From: CAZIPZ01 sp964541075
GTDB taxonomy: Bacteria > Acidobacteriota > Terriglobia > 20CM-2-55-15
Assembly: GCA_964541075.1 (NCBI GenBank)
Contig: CAZIPZ010000070.1
Span: forward strand, 1 to 18,220
Reading direction: 5' to 3'
Length of the DNA stretch: 18,220 nucleotides
Positions 7,533-14,024 of this stretch are shown in pieces. How positions within the stretch are numbered: the stretch's first letter is position 1; the number at the start of each line of letters is the position of its first letter. The notes under the pieces were generated by a model, which did no database searches, was not told the origin of the DNA, and saw only the letters and a list, made by a program, of their open reading frames with translations. The position numbers and the translations under genes were made by a program.

Positions 7533-7542
7533 CTCTATAGAG
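7533..7542. repeat. 10-bp perfect palindrome between iscR and iscS
   Basis: CTCTATAGAG reads the same on both strands and lies 19 bases after the iscR stop and 28 before the iscS start. It could be a protein site or a small stem. It does not match the type 1 IscR core. Significance is uncertain. Confidence 0.35.
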
Positions 7543-7570
7543 TCATCTCGTTAGGAGTGATACGACAGAA

Positions 7571-8806
7571 ATGGTTAAGCTGCCCATTTACATGGACAAT
7601 CATGCGACGACGCCACTGGATCCACGCGTTCTTGAGGCGATGATGCCGTTTTTCACGGACAGATTCGGCAACGCTGCCAGCCGCAACCATAAATTTGGCT
7701 GGGAAGCGGAAGAAGCCGTTGAAGAAGCACGCAAAGAGGTTGCCGCTTTGATTGGTGCGGATCCGAGAGAGATCGTCTTTACCAGCGGTGCAACCGAATC
7801 CGACAACTTGGCGGTTAAAGGCATCGCCAATATGTATCGTGAGAAAGGCGAACACATTATCACTTGCGTCACTGAACATAAGGCCATCCTGGATTCTTGT
7901 AAGCATCTGGAGAAGGACGGCTATCGAATCAGTGTTTTGCCTGTGGACAGCAAAGGATTTGTAGACCTGGATGATCTCCGTAGGGCGATTACGGATAAAA
8001 CAATTCTGATAACGATCATGGCGGCTAATAACGAGGTTGGAGTTCTGCAAGACGTCAAAGAGATTGGAAAAATCGCACGTGATCTCGGGGTCATCTTTCA
8101 CACTGATGCTGTGCAGGCTGCAGGCAAAGTCAAACTCAACGTAAATGAGATGAATATTGATCTGGCTTCGCTTTCTGCGCACAAGATGTACGGTCCGAAG
8201 GGCGTCGGGGCGCTGTATGTTCGCCGACGTAACCCGCGGGTGTTGCTGACGCCCATCATTGACGGCGGCGGACACGAACGGGGCATGCGCTCGGGCACGC
8301 TGAATGTACCTGGCATTGTCGGCTTTGGAAAAGCGGCGGAGATTGCTCGCGAAGAATTTGATAAAGAGACGGCAGAGATACTTAGGCTTCGAGAAAAACT
8401 TCGCAACACGCTAGAGCGCGAACTTGACGAAATTTATNNNNNNNNNNTTTATATTAACGGTGATCTAGAGAAGCGATTGCCTGGCAACCTCAATCTGAGC
8501 TTCGCCTACGTCGAAGGTGAATCTCTTTTGATGGGAATTAACGATATAGCAGTGTCTTCCGGATCAGCTTGCACCTCAGCCAGTCTGGAGCCCTCCTATG
8601 TATTAAAGGCCCTGGGCGTCGGTGAGGATCTTGCGCATACGTCCATCCGATTCGGTATTGGCCGTTTCAATACGGAAGAGCAAGTGGATTATGTGGCGAA
8701 TCGGGTCATTGAAACGGTTCGTCGTTTAAGAGAACTATCACCTTTATATGAGATGGCCAAAGAAGGCGTCGATTTGAAATCGGTGCATTGGGCGACGGAG
8801 TCGTGA
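7571..8806 (+). CDS. iscS: Cysteine desulfurase IscS (contains a 10-N scaffold gap)
   Basis: PLP enzyme that takes sulfur from L-cysteine as a persulfide and passes it to IscU. It has IscS landmarks throughout: MDNHATTPLDPRV at the start, TSGATESDNLA, TEHKAILD, NNEVG, HTDAVQAAGK, the PLP lysine in SAHKMYGPKG (Lys205), and the active-site cysteine loop SSGSACTSASLEPSYVL (Cys334 with the N run counted, 329 without). It ends in EGVDLKSVHWA, matching the IscU-binding tail of E. coli IscS. TAGGAG at 7552-7557 is the ribosome site. Ten N at 8438-8447 separate ...DEIY from YINGD.... Collapsing the shared TTTAT on both sides gives DEIYINGD, which fits the E. coli EEVYLNGD region and a protein of 406 residues. 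The gene is therefore probably intact. Confidence 0.96.
   Translation: MVKLPIYMDNHATTPLDPRVLEAMMPFFTDRFGNAASRNHKFGWEAEEAVEEARKEVAALIGADPREIVFTSGATESDNLAVKGIANMYREKGEHIITCVTEHKAILDSCKHLEKDGYRISVLPVDSKGFVDLDDLRRAITDKTILITIMAANNEVGVLQDVKEIGKIARDLGVIFHTDAVQAAGKVKLNVNEMNIDLASLSAHKMYGPKGVGALYVRRRNPRVLLTPIIDGGGHERGMRSGTLNVPGIVGFGKAAEIAREEFDKETAEILRLREKLRNTLERELDEIYXXXXYINGDLEKRLPGNLNLSFAYVEGESLLMGINDIAVSSGSACTSASLEPSYVLKALGVGEDLAHTSIRFGIGRFNTEEQVDYVANRVIETVRRLRELSPLYEMAKEGVDLKSVHWATES
8438..8447. other. Run of 10 N, probably a placeholder over a 5-bp contig overlap
   Basis: The sequence ends in TTTAT before the run (8433-8437) and resumes with TTTAT after it (8448-8452). Merging the copies yields an uninterrupted frame through iscS with the residue order expected for the family. 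True missing sequence is probably none. Confidence 0.8.
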
Positions 8807-8858
8807 TTACGCGCCATGTCCAAGCGCACTCCATACTGAATTCCTAAGGAGAACTGAA

Positions 8859-9275
8859 ATGGCATATTCCGATAAGGTCATTGATCACTACAACAACCCG
8901 CGCAATGTGGGCGCCCTTCCAAAGGAAGATCCCAACGTTGGCACGGGACTGGTGGGCGCACCGGAATGCGGTGACGTTATGAAACTGCAGATCAAGGTTA
9001 ACGAACGCACTGAGGTGATTGAAGAGGCAAAGTTCAAGACCTTCGGGTGCGGTAGCGCAATCGCTAGTTCGAGTTTGGCAACCGAATGGGTGAAAGGTAA
9101 GACTCTGGCAGAAGCGCTCTCTATCAAGAACACCGACATCGTCAAAGAACTCAGTTTGCCTCCCGTGAAGATCCATTGTTCTGTTCTTGCCGAAGATGCC
9201 ATTAAGGCAGCAATAACCGACTGGAAGAAAAAGCATTCAAGTGAGGTTGCTCAAGCTGCAGAAGGCAAGAAGTAA
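8859..9275 (+). CDS. iscU: Iron-sulfur cluster assembly scaffold IscU
   Basis: Scaffold on which [2Fe-2S] clusters are built from IscS sulfur and iron. The 138 residues include all functional positions: Cys37 and Asp39 in GAPECGDVM, Cys64 in FGCGSAIASS, and His106-Cys107 in KIHCSVLAEDA. LPPVK at 100-104 is the recognition motif bound by the HscA chaperone, which agrees with hscBA being in the same operon. The Lys- and Glu-rich tail is slightly longer than in E. coli (128 residues). An AAGGAG ribosome site precedes the ATG. It is separated from iscS by 52 bases. Confidence 0.97.
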   Translation: MAYSDKVIDHYNNPRNVGALPKEDPNVGTGLVGAPECGDVMKLQIKVNERTEVIEEAKFKTFGCGSAIASSSLATEWVKGKTLAEALSIKNTDIVKELSLPPVKIHCSVLAEDAIKAAITDWKKKHSSEVAQAAEGKK

Positions 9276-9292
9276 GGAGCGCAGATCCAAGA

Positions 9293-9619
9293 ATGGCGAT
9301 CGAAATTACTGACAAGGCGGTCGATGAAGTACGGCGAATGATGGAAAAGGAAAAAGTGCAAGCGGCAGGCTTGCGCGTCGGCGTCAAGGGCGGCGGGTGT
9401 TCGGGACTTTCCTACAATCTTACTTTTGAAACTCAGTCACGCACCGGCGACAAAGTGTTTGAGCGCGAAGGCGTGAAACTTTTTTGTGATCTCAAGAGCT
9501 ACATTTACCTGAACGGCACGGTTCTTGATTACGATAGTGGTCTTATGGGTAAGGGATTCGTATTCATGAATCCCAACGCCAAAAAAAGCTGCGGCTGCGG
9601 CAGTTCTTTTTCGACCTAA
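9293..9619 (+). CDS. iscA: A-type iron-sulfur carrier IscA
   Basis: HesB/IscA-family protein that binds iron or iron-sulfur clusters and hands them to apo-proteins. The 108 residues match the family, with the three conserved cysteines at 36 (GGGCSGLSY), 100 and 102 (SCGCGSSF). FVFMNPNAKKSCGCG is the family C-terminal signature. Cys65 is an additional, non-family cysteine. The ribosome site AAGGAG (9274-9279) overlaps the iscU stop codon, so the two genes are closely linked in one operon. ErpA is a related alternative, but operon position favours IscA. Confidence 0.95.
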   Translation: MAIEITDKAVDEVRRMMEKEKVQAAGLRVGVKGGGCSGLSYNLTFETQSRTGDKVFEREGVKLFCDLKSYIYLNGTVLDYDSGLMGKGFVFMNPNAKKSCGCGSSFST

Positions 9620-9657
9620 TCCCTAGAAAAGCCCAAGCCAGACGTTAAAGCCGGGTC

Positions 9658-9672
9658 CGGATTTTTAATCCG
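9658..9672. other. Small perfect hairpin between iscA and hscB
   Basis: CGGATT and AATCCG flank a TTT loop (6-bp stem). It lies 39 bases after the iscA stop and 26 before the hscB start. No T-run follows, so it is unlikely to terminate. It might be an RNA-processing or stability element that separates iscRSUA from hscBA-iscX, but this is speculative. Confidence 0.35.
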
Positions 9673-9697
9673 TGTTACCGACTATTCGCCTCTTAAT

Positions 9698-10234
9698 ATG
9701 GACTATTTCGAAGTCTTCGGTCTTCCTCGCTTGCTCGGGATTGACAGAGTTGTGCTCGAACAAGCGTTTCATGAACTCAGCCGGCAACACCATCCGGACT
9801 ACTTCATAGCCGCATCCCCCCCTGAAAGACATCACGCTGTGCGGATGACTGCATTGTTGAATGATGCTTATAGAACACTGCGACATCCTGTGCGCCGCAT
9901 CGAACACCTCCTCAAAATTGAAGGTTTCAAACCCGATGCCAGCAAAGTCCCTCAATCGCTTTTGGTAGAAGTGTTCGAGATCAATGAACAACTGGACAAG
10001 ATTAAGAAACGAACTGCCTCAAATGAGCAAGTCGCCGCGCTGCGAGAGCAGATTCACCATCGCGCGCAACAATTCGACAACGAACTACAGCAAGCCGCCG
10101 AAAAATGGGATCGGCTGCTAAAAAATGGAGCTCCAGCCGACGAACTCAGGCAGCAGCTTGTGCGGCTCACTGAAATCGTTTCTGAATCTTCGTATATTCG
10201 CAATCTTGAAAAAGAAATAGAGGAATTGAACTGA
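9698..10234 (+). CDS. hscB: J-domain co-chaperone HscB
   Basis: Co-chaperone that delivers IscU to HscA and stimulates its ATPase. Residues 1-75 form the J domain (MDYFEVFGLPRLLGID...), with the essential HPD triplet at 32-34 and LLNDAYRTLRHPVRRIEHLL. The C-terminal half is the IscU-binding three-helix domain (VPQSLLVEVFEINEQLD onwards). The 178 residues compare with 171 in E. coli. It lacks the N-terminal cysteine-rich extension seen in eukaryotic HscB. The ribosome site is weak. The TGA stop shares one base with the hscA ATG, which suggests translational coupling of the partners. Confidence 0.94.
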   Translation: MDYFEVFGLPRLLGIDRVVLEQAFHELSRQHHPDYFIAASPPERHHAVRMTALLNDAYRTLRHPVRRIEHLLKIEGFKPDASKVPQSLLVEVFEINEQLDKIKKRTASNEQVAALREQIHHRAQQFDNELQQAAEKWDRLLKNGAPADELRQQLVRLTEIVSESSYIRNLEKEIEELN

Positions 10235-12046
10235 TGGGCAAGATAGTTGGGATTGACCTAGGAACAACGAATAGCCTTGTCGCCGTTGTCGAGGATGGCC
10301 AGCCCAGAATCCTCGCGAGTCAAGACGGAAGCAAGATGACGCCCTCGGTAATCTTCTTTGACGATGACGGAAAAATTCTCGTTGGAAATTCCGCAAAAGC
10401 GCGAATGGTTGACGAACCCAAGAACACCATATTTTCGATCAAGCGGTTTATGGGTAAGGGCATTGGCGACGTTACAGACGACTTGAGATTCTTGCCCTTT
10501 GAAGTGTCTCCCGACAGCGAACACATTATTCGCATCCGGATCCTGGGCCGCGACTATACGCCCCCCGAGTTGTCTGCTTTCATCCTTAAGGAATTGAAGC
10601 AAATCGCCGCAGCAGCCCTCGGCGAGGAGATTAGGAGTGCTGTGATCACAGTTCCCGCGTACTTCAATGATGCTCAACGCCAGGCTACAAAAGATGCCGG
10701 ACGAATCGCGGGACTTGATGTCCTGCGAATCATTAACGAACCGACTGCTGCTTCCCTTGCTTATGGCTTGAATGAAAGACGTCAAGGCATCATTGCCGTA
10801 TATGATTTCGGAGGCGGAACATTCGACATTTCCATTCTCAAACTCGATGAAGGCATTTTTGAAGTGCTGTCCACAAGTGGAGACACTCATCTTGGGGGGG
10901 ATGACATTGACGAGCAGCTCATCCGGCTGGTGCTGTCTGATATTAAAACTACACCGGATTCACGAGGCATTCAGGCAANNNNNNNNNNTCCGAAAAGCAG
11001 TTAGCAGTGCGAAGGAAGAGTTGTCTTCGAAGGATTCGGCCGGAATTATCGTTGAACGGCTGAACTATCGCCGAACACTAACGCGAATGGAATTCAACTC
11101 CGTCATTGAACCGATTGTTGAACGTACCTTGATGCCATGCCGCCAGGCGCTCAAGGATGCAGGTTTGAATCCGGAAGACGTGCATGAAGTTGTTATGGTA
11201 GGCGGTTCGACGCGAATTCCTTTAGTCCGAGAGCGAGTGCACTCCCTGTTCCGGCGAAAACCGCACACGGAACTGAACCCGGATGAAGTTGTCGCACTCG
11301 GGGCCGCAGTGCAAGCAGACATCTTGGCTGGCGGTAAACGGGATATGTTGTTGCTCGATGTGACTCCTCTTTCTCTCGGAATCGAAACCATGGGGGGCGT
11401 TATGTCGAAAATCATCCCACGCAACTCGACAATACCGGCGAGCGCCACCGAAATGTTCACTACATTTGTGGAGGGGCAGACCAATGTAAAAATCCATGTA
11501 CTTCAAGGTGAACGCGAGCTGGTGAAAGATTGTCGCAGTCTTGCGGAATTCGACCTTCGGAATATTCCTTCAATGCCGGCGGGAATGCCTCGAATTGAAG
11601 TGAAGTTTCTTATCGACGCTGACGGCATTCTGAGCGTCTCTGCGCTTGAACAACGAACCAACAGGTATCAATCCATTGCAGTGAAGCCGACGTATGGCCT
11701 GACGGACGAACAGGTGGAACAGATGATCATTGAATCTTTCGAACATGCAGAAGCCGACATCGAAGCGAGACAAGTAATCGAGGCGCGAAATGAAGCGGCA
11801 ACCGTTCTTCAAGCCACCGAGAAGGGTCTCCTGGACGAACAGTATGCCGAGTTGTCTGATGAGGAAAAGAGCGAGATTACGAATGCAACAAAACGACTGC
11901 GTGAAACGGTAAAGGGTGACGATCACCACGCAATTCGCGAAGCCATCGAGCTTCTAAGCCAGGCAACGATGCGCCTCGCAGAACTGATCATGAACGCGGC
12001 CGTAGCGCGCGCCCTCAAGGATAGACACGTGAGAGAAATCCAATGA
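10234..12046 (+). CDS. hscA: Hsp70-type chaperone HscA (split by a 10-N scaffold gap)
   Basis: Specialised Hsp70 that uses ATP to promote cluster release from IscU. The ATPase domain shows GIDLGTTNSLVAVV, FSIKRFMGKG, VPAYFNDAQRQATKDAGRIA, NEPTAASLAYG, YDFGGGTFDISIL and VVMVGGSTRIPLVRERV. The substrate domain has LLLDVTPLSLGIETMGG, IPRNSTIP, VLQGERELVKDCRSLAEF and VKPTYGLTDEQVEQMI. The N run at 10979-10988 breaks the frame because 10 is not a multiple of three. Joining its two sides directly gives ...IQAIRKAVSSAKEELSS, as expected for this helix in Hsp70 proteins. The corrected gene is 1803 bases, 600 residues (E. coli HscA 616). It overlaps hscB by 1 base and iscX by 4. General DnaK is excluded by the context and the HscA-like C-terminus. 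Confidence 0.95.
10979..10988. other. Run of 10 N, probably a zero-length scaffold join
   Basis: Bases before it end GCAA, bases after begin TCCGAAAAGC. Direct abutment reads GCA-ATC-CGA-AAA (A-I-R-K), in frame with both halves of hscA and with the spacing expected from Hsp70 homologues. Left as it is, the run splits the gene artificially into two reading frames. Confidence 0.8.
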
Positions 12047-12261
12047 AGCCGCACCTAACCTGGACAACAGTCGAGGAAATAGCAGTCGCCCTCGCTGACA
12101 AATATCCCGAGACCGATCCCCTGGGCATCCGATTCACCGACCTGCACAGGTGGGTTACTCAGCTGGAAGGATTCAGCGACGATCCTAAAAATTCGAACGA
12201 AAAAAAGCTCGAGGCCATCCAGATGGCTTGGTATGAAGAATGGCAGGACAGACGCGAATGA
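12043..12261 (+). CDS. iscX: Iron-sulfur assembly adaptor IscX
   Basis: Small acidic protein that binds IscS and iron and modulates cluster assembly. The 72 residues share the E. coli IscX pattern: LTWTTVEEIAVALADKYPE, the DP-x3-RFTDLHRWV segment, LEGFSDDP and SNEKKLEAI before a WYEEW tail. Its ATG overlaps the hscA stop (ATGA), so the ferredoxin gene that usually sits between hscA and iscX in E. coli is absent. It is the last gene of the operon. A weak hairpin (12268-12282) follows. Confidence 0.94.
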   Translation: MKPHLTWTTVEEIAVALADKYPETDPLGIRFTDLHRWVTQLEGFSDDPKNSNEKKLEAIQMAWYEEWQDRRE

Positions 12262-12267
12262 GAGTTT

Positions 12268-12282
12268 CCCTGGCAGACAGGG
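12268..12282 (+). terminator. Short hairpin after iscX, weak terminator candidate
   Basis: CCCTG and CAGGG flank a 5-base loop, 6 bases after the iscX stop. The stem is only 5 bp and no T-run follows, so termination here is uncertain. Confidence 0.3.
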
Positions 12283-12364
12283 GCACAATTATCTCGCACC
12301 TTTCGTTAATTCGAATCGAACCACACGGAATCCCCGTCCAATTCACAATCCCACTTTTTCCTCA

Positions 12365-12373
12365 TGCTATAGT
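12365..12373 (+). promoter_or_regulatory. Extended -10 promoter of the zinc-ribbon gene, leaderless type
   Basis: TGCTATAGT fits an extended -10 element (TG-n-TATAGT). It ends 11 bases before the ATG at 12385, so transcription would start about 5 bases before the codon. No Shine-Dalgarno sequence is present, as expected for a leaderless or near-leaderless message. Confidence 0.5.
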
Positions 12374-12384
12374 CGGCGGCCGTC

Positions 12385-12720
12385 ATGATGTACTGCCCAA
12401 GATGTAAAAATACCCACTGGTCCAACTACCCTGCGCGAAGTTTTCGCGATAAATTAGCCTTTCTCATCCTGCATCGTCCCTACCGCTGCAACAAGTGTGA
12501 CAAAATCCAGTTAGGCTCGATCTTTTTGGATTTCAAATCGCGTACACGCACTCGCCGAAAATCGCAAAATACGAAGGCAAATCCTGAACCGCGTTGTCCG
12601 AATTGCGGAGGAGACGTCCGCCGCTCCAGGCGGAAAGGTGTGGAAAAACTTCTGATTCTTTCACGGGTTTATCGCTGCATGGAGTGCGATGTTCGGTTCC
12701 GAGTTTTTAAGGCTGTATAG
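12385..12720 (+). CDS. Small basic protein with two tandem zinc ribbons, function unknown
   Basis: I do not recognise a named family. The 111-residue protein has two similar halves. The first has cysteines at 4, 7, 35 and 38 (CPRC ... YRCNKC), the second at 71, 74, 98 and 101 (CPNC ... YRCMEC), each probably binding one zinc. Between the cysteine pairs both halves have a basic stretch followed by a short hydrophobic segment ending R-x-YRC, so they look like an internal duplication. A very basic linker (about 51-64, rich in Arg, Lys, Ser, Thr) joins them. This is compatible with nucleic-acid binding or a role as a small adaptor, but neither is shown. The second Met is immediately after the first, so the start may be 12388. 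It lies 123 bases after iscX with its own promoter, so it is probably not part of the isc operon. Confidence 0.75.
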   Translation: MMYCPRCKNTHWSNYPARSFRDKLAFLILHRPYRCNKCDKIQLGSIFLDFKSRTRTRRKSQNTKANPEPRCPNCGGDVRRSRRKGVEKLLILSRVYRCMECDVRFRVFKAV

Positions 12721-12737
12721 CGTGGGCTACACTATAC
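12715..12737. terminator. Hairpin over the stop codon of the zinc-ribbon gene
   Basis: GTATAG (12715-12720, including the TAG stop) and CTATAC (12732-12737) are inverted copies around an 11-base loop, with two more possible pairs inside. No T-run follows. It may mark the transcript end. Confidence 0.35.
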
Positions 12738-13125
12738 CCGTTCGCAGTGGCGCCCTAACGAATGGCCCAATTAAATAATCACCACAAGAGAACAGACCTT
12801 TTCGCGTCCGCGCAAAAAAAGTGTGCGAGTTCACAAGAACGTCCCAGTGGAAACTTCGACGTACCTCGCGTCCATCCAGAATTCTTTTGAATTTCAGTGC
12901 GCACGATAGACCAAGTCTCCCATTAGTTTCTCGGGGGTGCTGATGGTCTTCCGACCGTGATCGCAGTAAATCCGCAGCCGAAAGACAACGCGCGAAGGAA
13001 TCGAACTGACGGATTTGTCACCCAGCATCTTTGACTCACAGCACGTTCCCAAACGAGGACGAGAAGAGACCCGTGTTACAGATAGCTGACCCGTATGTCG
13101 ACCGGTTGCGAGGATGCGTCAGACA
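12721..13125. other. 405-base intergenic region without recognised gene
   Basis: No convincing open frame, RNA gene or repeat family is visible on either strand. Minor structures are the hairpin at 12715-12737 and a 5-bp stem with a TTTT loop at 12880-12893. It separates the zinc-ribbon gene from the end of the minus-strand dehydrogenase, so it is a convergent spacer, longer than others in this window. Confidence 0.6.
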
Positions 13126-13959
13126 TCATTGGGGATCTGCGCCAGACGCTTCGATCCTGGATCGCAGTCGATTGCGGAGATAAGGCGTCATGACGCGATC
13201 GACCAACGATGGGGCAACTGCATTGATCCAAACAAGCAGTCGGCTGATCGGATACGGATACACTTCAGCTTTAGGCCTCTTAATGCAGTGTACGATCGCC
13301 CTTGCAACTGTTTCTGGAGATTGGCTGCGTCCCAGCGGCCTAAAAGGTCCGGCAACGTCGCCCATGCGAACGTTTCGGTGAAACTCGGTAACCGTTCCTG
13401 CGGGATTGATGACGCTCACATCAATCCCTGAATCCTTCAACTCAATTCTCATCGATTCGCTAATCCCGTGCAGCGCAAACTTTGTTGCGCAATAAATTCC
13501 GGATAATGGAAGGCCGCGTTTTCCAGCGATTGAAGAAACGTTGATGATGTGTCCCTTCCGAGCTGAAGCCATGACGGGGATGGCGCACTGGCAGGCAAGC
13601 AGAGCAGCTTCAAAGTTCAGACTGAAGATCTCACGAATTACAGCAGCAGGAGTGTTCTGGACAGTGCCGAAGTAGCCGAAGGCTGCATTGTTGATCAGCA
13701 CATCAATTCGTCCGAAAAGTTTCGTCGTAGCGCTGATCATTCTTTCGACCTCTCCCCTGTTGTTCAGGTCCATTGGAAAAGAAATTGCTCTGCCACCCAG
13801 AGAAGTAACCTCGGCCTTCAGAGCATCCAAGAGATTCTCCCGACGAGCAACAAGCACGAGAGTGCAGCCTTCCCGAGCTAGGGCCAGTGCTGTCGCCCGC
13901 CCTATTCCGGAGGACGCACCAGTGATGATAATCACATTCCCTGATATCTGACGAGGCAT
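13126..13959 (-). CDS. Short-chain dehydrogenase/reductase (SDR), substrate unknown
   Basis: Classical SDR with a Rossmann fold: cofactor motif TGASSGIG about residues 13-20, NNAAFG for fold stability, and catalytic Ser (NVSS) with Y-C-A-T-K as the Tyr and Lys of the active site. The Arg pair after LVLVAR suggests NADP(H) preference, which is a weak inference. The start is taken as the ATG at 13959; the in-frame TTG at 13965 is less likely. The 277-residue protein ends in a tail with a hydrophobic stretch (SRLLVWINAVAP) that may contact membranes. A CATAAT element lies 8 bases before the ATG and there is no Shine-Dalgarno sequence, so the message may be leaderless. It is divergent from a second SDR, 65 bases away. 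Physiological substrate cannot be told. Confidence 0.88.
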   Translation of the reverse strand: MPRQISGNVIIITGASSGIGRATALALAREGCTLVLVARRENLLDALKAEVTSLGGRAISFPMDLNNRGEVERMISATTKLFGRIDVLINNAAFGYFGTVQNTPAAVIREIFSLNFEAALLACQCAIPVMASARKGHIINVSSIAGKRGLPLSGIYCATKFALHGISESMRIELKDSGIDVSVINPAGTVTEFHRNVRMGDVAGPFRPLGRSQSPETVARAIVHCIKRPKAEVYPYPISRLLVWINAVAPSLVDRVMTPYLRNRLRSRIEASGADPQ

Positions 13960-13967
13960 GCGCAATC

Positions 13968-13973
13968 ATTATG
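13968..13973 (-). promoter_or_regulatory. -10 element of the minus-strand SDR, leaderless type
   Basis: On the minus strand CATAAT matches five of six positions of TATAAT and ends 8 bases before the ATG, placing the start point one or two bases before the codon. No -35 is convincing. The element sits within an imperfect inverted repeat (CGCA ... TGCG, 13961-13975). Confidence 0.4.
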
Positions 13974-14024
13974 CGACAGCCTCATGGCAGCTTGGCGTGG
14001 AAAACAAATTGCACTCCTGGCTAT

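Noticed and set aside
10772..12046. A separate second Hsp70-like gene starting at 10772
   Set aside because: The frame before the N run is a shifted reading of the hscA ATPase domain. The part after the run is simply the rest of hscA.
12781..12817. GC-rich CGCG/CGCG stem with neighbouring T and A runs as a bidirectional terminator
   Set aside because: The loop would be too small and the A and T runs are in the wrong order for termination on either strand.
12997..13006. Possible tRNA T-loop (GTTCGATTCC on the minus strand)
   Set aside because: The flanks do not form a T-stem, and no acceptor or anticodon arm can be drawn. It is a chance match.
13114..13431. Plus-strand 105-residue frame opposite the end of the SDR gene
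   Set aside because: It is the complement of conserved SDR coding sequence, with no domain and no promoter. Composition looks like a shadow frame.
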